Below the pieces are notes generated by a model that was not told the origin of the DNA, made no database searches, and saw nothing but the letters and a program-made list of their open reading frames with translations. A stretch of 20,535 nucleotides of DNA from Firmicutes bacterium UBA1535 (GTDB lineage Bacteria; Bacillota; Clostridia; Tissierellales; Sedimentibacteraceae): NCBI GenBank assembly GCA_002323775.1, contig DCPV01000068.1, positions 5,803-26,337 on the forward strand, written 5' to 3'. Every line of letters starts with the position of its first letter. Position 1 is the stretch's first letter. The position numbers were made by a program, and so were the translations under genes. Positions 1 through 7,851 of the stretch are shown piece by piece.

Positions 1-742
1 TATTCATATCGCCTTGCCCATACATACTTGGAATCGCCTCGATTGATAAAACACTGTCTACAATTAGTCCGGCTTTAAAATTATTATACTCTACAACAAT
101 CAGAAGTTCCTTGAGATTATTTTTCAGAACATTTATAGAGCCATCAAGTATACGAATAATTTCCGGCATATATTCTTCCTTAACTCTCTCTAAAACATCC
201 TTCAAGCATTCTTCTCTGTTACAATTCTCATGATCCTTATTGCAGTTGTTATATTCTGCGGCTGCAAGATGCAGCAATCTGTGAGGTTCTTCAACTTTTT
301 TAATATGATGAGCTATAACATTGTTTTCAGGCTTATAGTTATAATACCATTTACCAAATGCACATTCATGAGGATCAACGGCAAGTCCAAATTGCTCTCC
401 ACTTTTCACACATCTGTCTAATTCGTTTGTCCAATTTATATGGTCATGCTTTCTAGCAGTAATCATGGCAGAATATTCAGCCACTATTTTTTCTAAAGAT
501 TCCTCTTTAAATATTTTCTTAAGGTCTATAAGAGGAATCATGTTACCTCTAAAATTTACAAGCCCTCTAATATAACTTTGAATATTTGGCACACCAATCA
601 GCTCGTCCTCAAGATTGGTAATAGATAAAACATTGGTACTATTTACTGCATATGTATTTTTGCTAACTTTAAATATAATCCAAGGAAGCTCAATAGCCTC
701 AAAGTCATTTTCAAATTCATCATTTAAAACATTATCAAACAT
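1..742 (-). CDS. CheW-like chemotaxis scaffold with inserted CZB zinc-sensor domain (C-terminus off the left edge)
   Basis: The 247 visible residues are open to the window edge. Residues about 18-78 resemble the N-terminal half of CheW, including GVPNIQSYIRGLVNFRG followed by MIPLIDLKKIF, the usual R-G-x-x-I-P-x-I-D-L core. Residues about 92-160 then match the CZB (chemoreceptor zinc-binding) family: DHINW with His101, HECAFGKWY with Cys127, and EPHRLLH with His154 and His158. The CheW fold resumes at 211-238 (LLIVVEY, then FKAGLIVDSVLSIEAIP). The CZB therefore sits inside CheW, replacing a loop, rather than being appended to it. The family role of CheW is to couple chemoreceptors to the CheA kinase; CZB domains bind zinc and respond to zinc or to oxidants in chemoreceptors and diguanylate cyclases. 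I infer a cytoplasmic zinc- or redox-responsive adaptor. The start is the ATG at 742, with GAAAGGGA eight bases upstream. The C-terminal CheW strands are not visible, so the full length is unknown. Confidence 0.88.
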   Translation of the reverse strand, partial: MFDNVLNDEFENDFEAIELPWIIFKVSKNTYAVNSTNVLSITNLEDELIGVPNIQSYIRGLVNFRGNMIPLIDLKKIFKEESLEKIVAEYSAMITARKHDHINWTNELDRCVKSGEQFGLAVDPHECAFGKWYYNYKPENNVIAHHIKKVEEPHRLLHLAAAEYNNCNKDHENCNREECLKDVLERVKEEYMPEIIRILDGSINVLKNNLKELLIVVEYNNFKAGLIVDSVLSIEAIPSMYGQGDMN

Positions 743-793
743 AACAAAAATCCCTTTCTTTTTATTATCGCTCTTAAAACTTTTATATATAAA

Positions 794-822
794 ATTATAG
801 TCTAATTTGTAAAAATTTGCAA
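794..822 (-). promoter_or_regulatory. Probable sigma-A promoter for the CheW-CZB gene
   Basis: On the minus strand TTGCAA (822-817) and TATAAT (799-794) are separated by exactly 17 bases, in a 112-nt AT-rich gap after truA. The -10 box is perfect and the -35 box matches 4 of 6. The start of transcription would fall near 787, giving a leader of about 45 nt. I see no GC-containing terminator hairpin between truA and this promoter, so read-through from truA is also possible. Confidence 0.6.
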
Positions 823-854
823 TAAAAAATTTAATTTTATACTATTTAGCAAAT

Positions 855-1592
855 CTAGTACTTTACCTCTTTAAGAAACAAGCCCTGAGGCTGAGCAGTT
901 CTACCAAGTGAGTTCCTTTGTCCAAGCTCTATTGCTTCTTTTATACAAGCTATATCCCTTTTGTCATTACCTATTTCAACAATAGTACCTACAATTATTC
1001 TTACCATATTGTATAAAAATCCATTGCCTGTAATCTCTATTTTTATTATATCATTTTCTTTTTTTATACTTGTACTATAAATTGTCCTTATAGTTGATTT
1101 AACACTTGAATTTGAGGACATAAACGCCCTAAAATCATATTCACCCTCAAGCATTTTTAATGCCTCATCCATAAGTGAAAGATTAAGTGTATATGGTATG
1201 TGCCATGAAAACATTCTATAAAAAGGGTCTGATATTCTAGTATTATAAATTTGATAAAGGTATGTCTTTTTTTTAGCATCAAACCTTGAATTAAAATCAA
1301 AATCAACTTCTTCTGATTTTATAATTCTGATGTCCTCATTTAATACAGAGTTTAATGCAGCAAAAAATTTCTCGGGAAATATTTTGCTGTCAGTTTTAAA
1401 ATTAGCAATCTGCCCAATAGCATGAACATTGCTGTCAGTGCGACCGGAAGCTATCAAATCCACATTTTCTCCAGTAAGCTTATATATTGCATCCTCAATA
1501 GCTGATTGAATAGTTAAAACACCATTTTGCTTTTGCCATCCATGATAATTTGTTCCATCATATGAAATAGTAAGTTTAATGTTTTTCATCAT
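855..1592 (-). CDS. truA: tRNA pseudouridine(38-40) synthase TruA
   Basis: This enzyme isomerises uridine to pseudouridine at positions 38-40 of the tRNA anticodon stem-loop, in the cytoplasm. The N-terminus KLTISYDGTNYHGWQ is the TruA signature, and ASGRTDSNVHAIGQIANF holds the catalytic aspartate (D53 counting from the chosen start). The C-terminal part has the conserved GNGFLYNMVRIIVGT segment. The reading frame is open further upstream to 1673, overlapping ecfT, but the upstream residues are not TruA-like. The ATG at 1592 has AAAGG eight bases before it, giving 245 residues, the normal length; the adjacent ATG at 1589 is nearly as good. It is last in the ecf block, 49 nt after ecfT, a common position in Firmicutes. 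rplM-rpsI, which often follow, are absent here. Confidence 0.96.
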   Translation of the reverse strand: MMKNIKLTISYDGTNYHGWQKQNGVLTIQSAIEDAIYKLTGENVDLIASGRTDSNVHAIGQIANFKTDSKIFPEKFFAALNSVLNEDIRIIKSEEVDFDFNSRFDAKKKTYLYQIYNTRISDPFYRMFSWHIPYTLNLSLMDEALKMLEGEYDFRAFMSSNSSVKSTIRTIYSTSIKKENDIIKIEITGNGFLYNMVRIIVGTIVEIGNDKRDIACIKEAIELGQRNSLGRTAQPQGLFLKEVKY

Positions 1593-1641
1593 TTCTTTTA
1601 CCTTTATAATTTTATAAATAACAAAACGAGTTTCGCTCTTA

Positions 1642-2439
1642 TTAAATAAATCTACTAACAATAATAGCTGCAAAATAAACTAAAAAAACTATAAGTGCAA
1701 TATAATCATTTCTTCTAAAAACTAACTGTCTCATTCTAGTTCTGTTTTCGCCGCCTCTATAGCATCTTGATTCCATAGCCATAGCAAGCTCATCAGCTCG
1801 TCTAAAAGCACTTATAAACAACGGAACTAAAAGAGGAACTAAATTTTTAGCCCTATTTATAATATTTCCACTTTCAAAATCTGCACCTCTTGCCTTCTGT
1901 GCTTTCATAATTTTTTCTGTTTCTTCCATAAGTGTCGGTATAAATCTTAGAGCAATTGTCATCATCATAGCTAACTCATGTGCCGGTAAGCCAATTCTTT
2001 TAAACGGACTTAATAGGCGTTCTATACCATCTGTCAAAAGTATTGGAGAAGTAGTAAGCGTCAAAATAGATGTACCCATTATTAGTAAAACTAATCTTAA
2101 AGCCATAAAACCTGCTTGATAAACACCTTCTTTTGTCACTTTCAAGAAAAATAATTTGAAAATTTGCTCGCCAGGTGTCATAAATAAATTTATAAAAAAT
2201 GTAATTAATATTATTACAAATATAGGTTTAAGTCCTTTTAAAACAAATTTTATAGGTACCTTTGAGAAGCTTATAGTTAAAGCCAAAAATAACAAAACTA
2301 AAATGTACACAGGAAAGCTTTGTATAATAAACAGTGATACTATGTATGCAAATGTTATTAAAATTTTAAGTCTTGGATCAAGCTCATGCACCAAGGATTC
2401 GATTGGGTAATGCTGACCGATAGTAAGATTTTTAAACAT
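1642..2439 (-). CDS. ecfT: Energy-coupling factor transporter transmembrane protein EcfT
   Basis: EcfT is the membrane scaffold of group II ECF importers. It transmits ATP hydrolysis by the EcfA1/EcfA2 pair to interchangeable substrate-binding S components for vitamins and metals. The 265 residues begin with the family motif SLVHELDPRLKI and have hydrophobic segments near residues 26-52, 67-88, 107-130 and 245-263. The cytoplasmic coupling helices carry AQKARGADF (ARG at 183-185) and AMESRCYRGG (SRC at 224-226), the two short motifs that dock in the ATPase grooves. The second reads SRC rather than the textbook ARG, a variant I take to be normal. The start overlaps the end of ecfA2 by 8 nt, implying translational coupling. 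No S-component gene is visible, as expected for a shared module. Confidence 0.96.
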   Translation of the reverse strand: MFKNLTIGQHYPIESLVHELDPRLKILITFAYIVSLFIIQSFPVYILVLLFLALTISFSKVPIKFVLKGLKPIFVIILITFFINLFMTPGEQIFKLFFLKVTKEGVYQAGFMALRLVLLIMGTSILTLTTSPILLTDGIERLLSPFKRIGLPAHELAMMMTIALRFIPTLMEETEKIMKAQKARGADFESGNIINRAKNLVPLLVPLFISAFRRADELAMAMESRCYRGGENRTRMRQLVFRRNDYIALIVFLVYFAAIIVSRFI

Positions 2440-3295
2440 TTCTTCTTCTCCTTAGTTCCTTGATGATTTCATTTTTAGCTTCTTCAACAGTTATAATATC
2501 ATCTTTTATATTAAAGCCATTTTTCCTTAGCTCCATAACAACTTCAACTATTTGAGGTACTCCTAAACCGATTTTTACAAGCTCCTGTGCATTTCTATAA
2601 ATCTCTTTAGGTGAACCCTGCATATGTACTTTTCCCTTATATAATACTATAACTTTTTCTACTAATTTAGCAATATCTTCCATGCTATGAGAAACCAATA
2701 TTACCGTCTGATTATTAGCTTTGTGCAATCTTTTTATCTGCTCAAAAATTTCATTTCTTCCTGCTGGGTCAAGTCCTGCTGTAGGCTCATCAAGAATTAG
2801 ATAATCAGTCTTCATAGCAAGAACTCCTGCTATAGCAACTCTTCTTTTTTGTCCTCCGCTTAAATCAAATGGAGATTTATCCTTAATATCATTATAATCA
2901 AATCCAACTGCTTGCAATGACTCTTTTACTCTTATATTTATTTCCGATTCAGGCAATCCCAAATTCAATGGTCCAAAGGCTACATCTTTTTCAACTGTTT
3001 CCTCAAACAATTGATACTCAGGATATTGAAATACAAGTCCGACACTTTGTCTTATTTTTCTAAGCTCTGACTTATCAGAGCCAACATGCTTATCATCTAC
3101 TATTACCTTTCCGGAAGCAGGTAGCTCTAAGCCATTTAAAAGCTGAATAAGAGTAGATTTACCTGAGCCAGTATGACCTATTATTCCAACAAAATCGCCC
3201 TTTTCAATGTCTATGCTGACATCATTTAAAGCAATAGTTTTGAAAGGTGTTCCCTCACCATAAACGTATATTATATTTTCTGTTTTTATCGACAT
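2432..3295 (-). CDS. ecfA2: Energy-coupling factor ATPase EcfA2
   Basis: This is the second ABC-type ATPase of the ECF importer, forming a heterodimer with EcfA1 on the inner face of the membrane. It has Walker [10 protein letters not shown] (from residue 40), Q-loop Gln90 in [10 protein letters not shown], signature LSGGQKRR (145-152), Walker B YLILDEP with Glu170, and switch His203 in LVSHSMED. The [20 protein letters not shown] stretch is typical of EcfA2 proteins. Its length, 287 residues, is normal for the family. The ATG at 3295 lies inside the end of ecfA1 (10-nt overlap), with GGTGGATGA just upstream. Its own end overlaps ecfT by 8 nt. Confidence 0.96.
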   Translation of the reverse strand: MSIKTENIIYVYGEGTPFKTIALNDVSIDIEKGDFVGIIGHTGSGKSTLIQLLNGLELPASGKVIVDDKHVGSDKSELRKIRQSVGLVFQYPEYQLFEETVEKDVAFGPLNLGLPESEINIRVKESLQAVGFDYNDIKDKSPFDLSGGQKRRVAIAGVLAMKTDYLILDEPTAGLDPAGRNEIFEQIKRLHKANNQTVILVSHSMEDIAKLVEKVIVLYKGKVHMQGSPKEIYRNAQELVKIGLGVPQIVEVVMELRKNGFNIKDDIITVEEAKNEIIKELRRRRNV

Positions 3296-4107
3296 AATTC
3301 ATCCACCAATTCCTTTTTAGTTATCAAATCAGTTGGGATATCTATACCTTCTAATGATAACTCATACGCAAGCTCTGTAACCTGTGGAACATCTAAACCA
3401 TATTTTTTAATTCTCTCAACATTTTTGAAAACTTCCTTTGGTGTTCCATCAATTTTTACAGTGCCTTTATCCATTATTATTACTCTATCCGCTTGAACAG
3501 CCTCATCCATATAATGTGTTATCAGAAGAATTGTCTTTCCTTCTTCTTTATTAAGCTTTTTAATTGTTTCAATTACTTCTTTTCTTCCAGATGGATCAAG
3601 CATAGCTGTAGGCTCATCTAAAATTATACATTCGGAATTTAAAGCAAGAACTCCGGCAATTGCAATTCTTTGCTTTTGTCCTCCTGATAGAAGGTGCGGT
3701 GGTCTTTTCCTAAATTCATACATTCCTACAGCATTTAAAGCATCATCAACTCTTTTTCTTATCTCTGACGGCTCTACTCCTTGATTTTCAGGTCCAAATG
3801 CTATATCTTCTTCAACAATAGTCGCAACTAATTGATTATCCGGATTTTGAAATACCATGCCAGCTGTTTGTCTAACATCCCAAAGCTTGCTATCATCAGA
3901 GGTATCCATTTCATTTACATAAATTTTGCCCTCAGTTGGCAAAAGCAAAGAGTTTATGAGTTTTGCTAATGTTGATTTTCCCGACCCATTATGTCCAAGA
4001 ACAGCTGTAAATTCACCTTTTCTTATATTTAAGTTAATTCCGTTTAAAGCATTTTTATCGGCATCATTATATTTATATTTTACATTTTCTATTTTAATTA
4101 TATCCAT
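3286..4107 (-). CDS. ecfA1: Energy-coupling factor ATPase EcfA1
   Basis: This is the first ATPase of the ECF vitamin/metal importer. Walker [10 protein letters not shown] begins at residue 38, Gln87 is in [12 protein letters not shown], the signature LSGGQKQR is at 140-147, Walker B is CIILDEP with Glu165, and the switch histidine is His198. QNPDNQ followed by [13 protein letters not shown] is typical of EcfA1 rather than other ABC ATPases. At 273 residues it is full length. A clear AGGAGG lies before the ATG at 4107. It opens a tightly overlapping three-gene unit, separated from rplQ by a 174-nt gap with two strong hairpins, so its level may be set independently of the ribosomal genes. Confidence 0.96.
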   Translation of the reverse strand: MDIIKIENVKYKYNDADKNALNGINLNIRKGEFTAVLGHNGSGKSTLAKLINSLLLPTEGKIYVNEMDTSDDSKLWDVRQTAGMVFQNPDNQLVATIVEEDIAFGPENQGVEPSEIRKRVDDALNAVGMYEFRKRPPHLLSGGQKQRIAIAGVLALNSECIILDEPTAMLDPSGRKEVIETIKKLNKEEGKTILLITHYMDEAVQADRVIIMDKGTVKIDGTPKEVFKNVERIKKYGLDVPQVTELAYELSLEGIDIPTDLITKKELVDELCR

Positions 4108-4141
4108 GCAAAACCTCCTAATTCATCATACGTATATTATC

Positions 4142-4195
4142 ATTAAAATCATTATTAAACCTTAAAAAATTTCAAGGCTTAATAATAATTTTAAT
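4142..4195 (-). promoter_or_regulatory. Long hairpin before ecfA1, paired through G-U wobbles only in the minus-strand RNA
   Basis: Arms 4195-4174 and 4163-4142 form a 22-bp stem around a 10-nt loop. Two of the pairs are G-U in the minus-strand transcript and would be A-C mismatches in a plus-strand RNA, which favours a function in the same RNA as ecfA1. Only two pairs are G-C, so the stem is long but AT-rich. It ends about 35 nt before the ecfA1 start codon. It may be an RNA-stability or processing element, or an attenuator; it matches no riboswitch class I can recognise. Confidence 0.5.
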
Positions 4196-4239
4196 AAATT
4201 ATTTTTAACTACAATAATTCAATATAAGCAAATCTTTGA

Positions 4240-4272
4240 GAAAAGACAGGAGAAACGTACCCCTGTCTTTTC
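4240..4272 (-). terminator. Terminator-like hairpin after rplQ
   Basis: A perfect 11-bp stem (arms 4272-4262 and 4250-4240, with the core GACAGG/CCTGTC) encloses an 11-nt loop, and starts 9 nt after the rplQ stop codon. The T-rich bases lie in the 3' arm (CTTTTC) and the sequence beyond is not a clean T run. It could therefore be a partial terminator or a 3'-end stabiliser for the ribosomal mRNA that still lets some polymerase reach the ecf genes. Confidence 0.6.
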
Positions 4273-4281
4273 ACATCAATT

Positions 4282-4623
4282 TTAAACTAATTCAATTATC
4301 GCCATTTCTGCCGCGTCGCCTCTACGAGGTCCTATTTTCATTATTCTCGTATAGCCTCCGTTTCTTTCGGCATACTTAGGAGCAATTTCTTCAAATAATT
4401 TATATACAACATCCTTGTCATATATATATGCTAATGCTTGACGTCTTGCATGTAGATCGCCTCTTTTTCCAAGAGTAATCATTTTTTCAGCAACTTTTCT
4501 TAACTCTTTTGCACGAGTTGTAGTAGTTACGATTTTTCCATTAGTTAACAAACTTGCTGTCAAGTTTCTTAACATGGCTACTCTATGATAAGTTGGGCGA
4601 CCAAGCTTTCTGTGCATACCCAT
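4282..4623 (-). CDS. rplQ: Large-subunit ribosomal protein bL17
   Basis: bL17 binds 23S rRNA near the peptide-exit side of the large subunit. The N-terminus [19 protein letters not shown] followed by [13 protein letters not shown] and [19 protein letters not shown] is the family hallmark, and 113 residues is the usual bacterial length. The ATG at 4623 has GGAGGG seven bases upstream; a second ATG two codons later is less well spaced. It lies 20 nt after rpoA and closes the ribosomal part of the operon, followed by a strong hairpin. Confidence 0.98.
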   Translation of the reverse strand: MGMHRKLGRPTYHRVAMLRNLTASLLTNGKIVTTTTRAKELRKVAEKMITLGKRGDLHARRQALAYIYDKDVVYKLFEEIAPKYAERNGGYTRIMKIGPRRGDAAEMAIIELV

Positions 4624-4643
4624 GCTTAGCCCTCCTTATGAAT

Positions 4644-5591
4644 CTAATTTTCGTTTTTTCTCAAAGATAAACCTAATTCTTCAAGTTTTTTCTGAACTTC
4701 ATCTAAAGATTTCTTACCAAGATTTCTTACTTTCATCATATCTTCATCAGATTTGTAAGTAAGTTCTTCAACAGAATTTATTCCTGCTCTCTTTAGACAG
4801 TTATATGATCTAACCGATAAATCAAGTTCCTCTATTGTCATTTCTAAGACTTTCTCTTTAACATCTTCTTCTTTTTCAACCATTATCTCAACTTCATTAA
4901 CACGTTCAGTCAATGCGATGAACAGATTAAGATGCTCGTTCAATATTTTAGCTCCCAATGCTACGGCTTCAACAGGTTCAGTCGTACCATTAGTCCAAAC
5001 TTCAAGTGTCAACTTATCAAAGTCTGTTCTATTACCAACCCTAGTGTCCTCTACTGTGAAATTAACTTTTTTCACTGGTGTATAAATCGAGTCAATAGGA
5101 ATTACACCTATGCTTTGATTTTCTTTCTTGTTTCTTTCAGAAACTACATAGCCACGTCCTGATTCCATTTCCATCTCAATAATCAGCTCTGCACCTTCCT
5201 CAAGAGTAGCAATATGCAAATCTTCATTTACAATTTCTACATCTACACCAGTAATTATATCCGCAGCTGTAACCTCTTTTGGACCCTTTGCATCAATTAA
5301 TAATTGAACGGGTTCATTAACACGCTTTATAGCAGCGATATTTTTAATGTTAAGAATTATTTCTGAAACATCTTCTCTTACTCCTGGTATGGTTGAAAAT
5401 TCATGTAACACACCTTGAATATTGATTGATGTCACAGCAGCACCAGGTAACGATGAAAGAAGTATTCTTCTTAATGAATTCCCTAAAGTTGTTCCATATC
5501 CTCTTTCTAATGGTTCAAGAACTATCTTGCCATAAGTATTTTTATCATTTTTATCAATTAAGGTAATATTAGGTTTTTCAATTTCGATCAT
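4644..5591 (-). CDS. rpoA: DNA-directed RNA polymerase subunit alpha
   Basis: The alpha subunit dimerises to seed RNA polymerase assembly and contacts activators and UP-element DNA. The N-terminal domain (about residues 1-230) includes [20 protein letters not shown] at 28-47, the dimer and beta-contact region. After a short acidic linker (238-248) comes the C-terminal domain (about 250-312), with [17 protein letters not shown]. Arg261 here corresponds to the DNA-contacting Arg265 of E. coli, and [12 protein letters not shown] forms the helix-hairpin-helix. At 315 residues it is normal for Firmicutes. AAGGAGGG precedes the ATG. It sits between rpsD (59 nt upstream) and rplQ. Confidence 0.98.
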   Translation of the reverse strand: MIEIEKPNITLIDKNDKNTYGKIVLEPLERGYGTTLGNSLRRILLSSLPGAAVTSINIQGVLHEFSTIPGVREDVSEIILNIKNIAAIKRVNEPVQLLIDAKGPKEVTAADIITGVDVEIVNEDLHIATLEEGAELIIEMEMESGRGYVVSERNKKENQSIGVIPIDSIYTPVKKVNFTVEDTRVGNRTDFDKLTLEVWTNGTTEPVEAVALGAKILNEHLNLFIALTERVNEVEIMVEKEEDVKEKVLEMTIEELDLSVRSYNCLKRAGINSVEELTYKSDEDMMKVRNLGKKSLDEVQKKLEELGLSLRKNEN

Positions 5592-5650
5592 CCCAAACCC
5601 TCCTTAGATTTTTATTATTATGTCGAGGGTAATAATTCTTAAATTAGTCA

Positions 5651-6274
5651 TTATTTAGAGTACCACTCAACAATTAGATGTTCTTCAATCGGTAATTCTA
5701 TATCTGCCTTAGTAGGTATAGCTATTATTCTACCCTTAAAATTATCAGGCTCTACTTGTAACCATTGAGCCACAGTAACTTTATGGTTTTCAACTATAGA
5801 TTTGAACTTAGGCAGGCTTTTGCTTGTTTCTTTAACAGCTATTTCATCGCCTACTTTAAGAATCATAGAAGGTACATCAGCTTTTTTACCATTAAGTGTA
5901 AAATGTCCATGTACTACTAATTGTCTTGCTTCAGCTCTTGAAGCAGCAAAGCCTAATCTATAAACAACATTATCAAATCTTTGCTCTAATAGAGATAATA
6001 GATTATTACCTGTTACTCCTTGCATTTTATTAGCAATATTGAAATATTCAGCAAATTGTCCTTCTAATACACCATAATATCTCTTAACCTTTTGCTTTTC
6101 TCTTAACTGTATACCGTGGTTAGTAAGTTTCTTTTTATTTTGTCCGTGCTGACCAGGAGCAGAATTTCTTCTACCAATAGAACACTTATCAGTATAACAT
6201 CTGTCACCCTTTAAGTATAGTTTAAGTCCTTCTCTTCTGCAAAGTCTGCATACAGGTCCAGTATATCTTGCCAT
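5651..6274 (-). CDS. rpsD: Small-subunit ribosomal protein uS4 (zinc-binding form)
   Basis: uS4 nucleates assembly of the 16S 5' domain and lines the mRNA entry site. This 207-residue copy has Cys9, Cys12, Cys26 and Cys31, the spacing of the zinc-binding form known in Thermus, followed by NSAPGQHG. The S4 RNA-binding domain covers about residues 97-160 ([32 protein letters not shown]). Some Firmicutes also have a cysteine-free S4; this one is the zinc type. It lies 18 nt after rpsK. In many Firmicutes rpsD is outside this operon, so its place between rpsK and rpoA is a useful lineage hint. Confidence 0.98.
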   Translation of the reverse strand: MARYTGPVCRLCRREGLKLYLKGDRCYTDKCSIGRRNSAPGQHGQNKKKLTNHGIQLREKQKVKRYYGVLEGQFAEYFNIANKMQGVTGNNLLSLLEQRFDNVVYRLGFAASRAEARQLVVHGHFTLNGKKADVPSMILKVGDEIAVKETSKSLPKFKSIVENHKVTVAQWLQVEPDNFKGRIIAIPTKADIELPIEEHLIVEWYSK

Positions 6275-6292
6275 CTTTTCACCTCACCTTTC

Positions 6293-6694
6293 CTATACTC
6301 TTCTACGTTTAGGCGGTCTACAGCCATTGTGAGGTATTGGAGTAACATCTTTTATCATGCTTACTTCTAAACCAGCTGCTTGCAATGATCTTATAGCAGC
6401 TTCTCTTCCTGCACCAGGTCCCTTAACGTATACTTCTATTGTTTTTAAACCGTGATCCATAGCTCCCTTAGCAGCTTGCTCAGCTACCATAGATGCAGCG
6501 TATGGAGTGGATTTCTTTGAACCTTTAAATCCTAATTGTCCTGAACTTGCCCAAGAAATTGCATTTCCTTGCATATCAGTCAATGTTACTAATGTATTGT
6601 TAAAGGTTGACTTAATATGAGCCTGACCTTTTTCAATATTCTTACGTTCTTTTTTTCTAACTCTTGTATTTTTTACTTGTTTTTTTGCAGCCAT
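6293..6694 (-). CDS. rpsK: Small-subunit ribosomal protein uS11
   Basis: uS11 sits on the 30S platform near the E-site mRNA and the 690 loop of 16S rRNA. Diagnostic segments are [53 protein letters not shown] and the C-terminal [18 protein letters not shown]. Its 133 residues are slightly longer than the minimum because of a basic N-terminal extension of about 10 residues. It starts 12 nt after rpsM with AGGAGGTGA upstream of the ATG. Confidence 0.98.
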   Translation of the reverse strand: MAAKKQVKNTRVRKKERKNIEKGQAHIKSTFNNTLVTLTDMQGNAISWASSGQLGFKGSKKSTPYAASMVAEQAAKGAMDHGLKTIEVYVKGPGAGREAAIRSLQAAGLEVSMIKDVTPIPHNGCRPPKRRRV

Positions 6695-6706
6695 TTAAGT
6701 CACCTC

Positions 6707-7075
6707 CTATTTCTTATTCTTCTTTCCTGCGATTTTTTTAGGACCTTTTCTTGTTCTTGCATTATTTTTAGTATTTTGTCCTCTTACAGGCAATCCCTTT
6801 TTGTGTCTTAAGCCTCTGTAACAGTTGATTTCTTTTAATCTCTTTATGTTTAAAGAAATCTCTCTCCTTAAGTCACCTTCTACAGGGTGTTTGTCTATTT
6901 CTGCTCTTAATTTTGCTACGTCATCTTCTGTCAAATCTTTTACTCTTATATCAGGATTAACACCTGTTATTTTGAGTATTTTTCTTGAAGTAGGTCTTCC
7001 TATACCGAATATATAAGTTAAGCCTATTTCTACTCTTTTATCTCTTGGTAAGTCAACACCAGCTATTCTGGCCAT
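6707..7075 (-). CDS. rpsM: Small-subunit ribosomal protein uS13
   Basis: uS13 is in the 30S head; it forms bridges to 50S and its C-terminal tail touches P-site tRNA. Hallmarks are [34 protein letters not shown] (helix-hairpin-helix) and the basic tail [18 protein letters not shown]. It has 122 residues, the normal length. TAGGAGGTG lies ahead of the ATG. The preceding gap from rpmJ is 95 nt and holds an AT-rich hairpin. Confidence 0.98.
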   Translation of the reverse strand: MARIAGVDLPRDKRVEIGLTYIFGIGRPTSRKILKITGVNPDIRVKDLTEDDVAKLRAEIDKHPVEGDLRREISLNIKRLKEINCYRGLRHKKGLPVRGQNTKNNARTRKGPKKIAGKKNKK

Positions 7076-7140
7076 TAAGCGTACACCTCCTACGTTTTTC
7101 GTTTACCTTTTTGTTTTTGTAGTTTGATATCTTGCGCTCA

Positions 7141-7170
7141 TACTAATTAATATTTTTTTCAATATTAGTA
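7141..7170 (-). repeat. AT-rich hairpin directly after the rpmJ stop codon
   Basis: The sequence right after the rpmJ TAG can fold in two overlapping ways: TAATATT/AATATTA around a six-base loop, or an outer TACTAAT/ATTAGTA stem (7170-7164 with 7147-7141). No T run or GC-rich core follows, so it does not look like a terminator. The remaining bases to rpsM are A-rich and hold only its ribosome binding site. Confidence 0.4.
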
Positions 7171-7317
<147 letters not shown>

Positions 7318-7536
7318 TTACTTCTTCCTCCAAGTTATTCTACCTCTTGTTAAATCATAAGGTGATAACTCAACAGCAACCTCGTCTCCTTCAATGATTT
7401 TGATATAGTTCATTCTCAGTTTACCTGAAATATGAGCAAGTATCTGATGTCCATTTTGAAGAACAACTTTAAACATTGCATTTGGCAAAGCTTCGAGAAC
7501 TTTTCCTTCTACTTCTATTACATCCTTTTTGGACAT
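7318..7536 (-). CDS. infA: Translation initiation factor IF-1
   Basis: IF-1 occupies the A site of the 30S subunit during initiation. It is a single OB-fold (S1-like) domain; the 72-residue product starting [20 protein letters not shown] and ending [11 protein letters not shown] has exactly the standard length. The frame is open to an ATG at 7554, two bases after the preceding stop codon. That start would add six atypical residues and lacks a good ribosome binding site, whereas GGGGGTTGAG lies upstream of 7536. I therefore favour 7536. Confidence 0.95.
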   Translation of the reverse strand: MSKKDVIEVEGKVLEALPNAMFKVVLQNGHQILAHISGKLRMNYIKIIEGDEVAVELSPYDLTRGRITWRKK

Positions 7537-7555
7537 TGATTTCTCAACCCCCATT

Positions 7556-7840
7556 CTAACGCTTATCTGTCAAGAATGGCTCTAAGAGCTTTCTTACAGT
7601 AGCATCATTGATTTTTTGATTACTTTTCAACATATTGATAAATTCCTCTAAAATCGCATTATAAACGATAAGATGCTTTATTTTCTTTTTCTTTGGTGAG
7701 CTTAATTTTCTTAAGTCACCATCTACAACTAAAACAAAGCTATCGTCTATAATATCGAATATCACAAAAACCCTATTCTTGTCTCTTCCTGCCTTCGATT
7801 TTACAACTTGACCTTTTTGCAAACCAAATGTTGTATCCAT
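7556..7840 (-). CDS. KOW-domain RNA-binding protein (L14e/L27e-like family)
   Basis: This is a 94-residue basic protein between map and infA. Residues about 5-30 ([20 protein letters not shown], then FVIFDI) form a KOW-type beta motif, followed by [22 protein letters not shown], as in archaeal/eukaryotic L14e-like RNA-binding proteins. A helical C-terminus ends [11 protein letters not shown]. Small KOW proteins are known at this locus in Clostridia, but I know of no established function. The position among ribosomal genes and the charge suggest a ribosome-associated role; that is inference. It starts 11 nt after map and stops just before infA. Confidence 0.85.
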   Translation of the reverse strand: MDTTFGLQKGQVVKSKAGRDKNRVFVIFDIIDDSFVLVVDGDLRKLSSPKKKKIKHLIVYNAILEEFINMLKSNQKINDATVRKLLEPFLTDKR

Positions 7841-7851
7841 TAATTCACCTC

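Noticed and set aside
230..421. Plus-strand open frame of 63 codons at the left edge
   Set aside because: It is antisense to the CheW-CZB gene, whose protein has clear domain matches; the plus-strand product has no recognisable features.
1593..1673. Upstream extension of TruA by 27 residues overlapping ecfT
   Set aside because: TruA normally begins just before the KLTISYDG motif, and AAAGG precedes the ATG at 1592.
4108..4281. Possible riboswitch controlling the ECF genes
   Set aside because: The gap contains only two simple hairpins; I see no conserved junction or motif of a vitamin or metal riboswitch, and the EcfA-EcfT module is usually not ligand-controlled because it serves many substrates.
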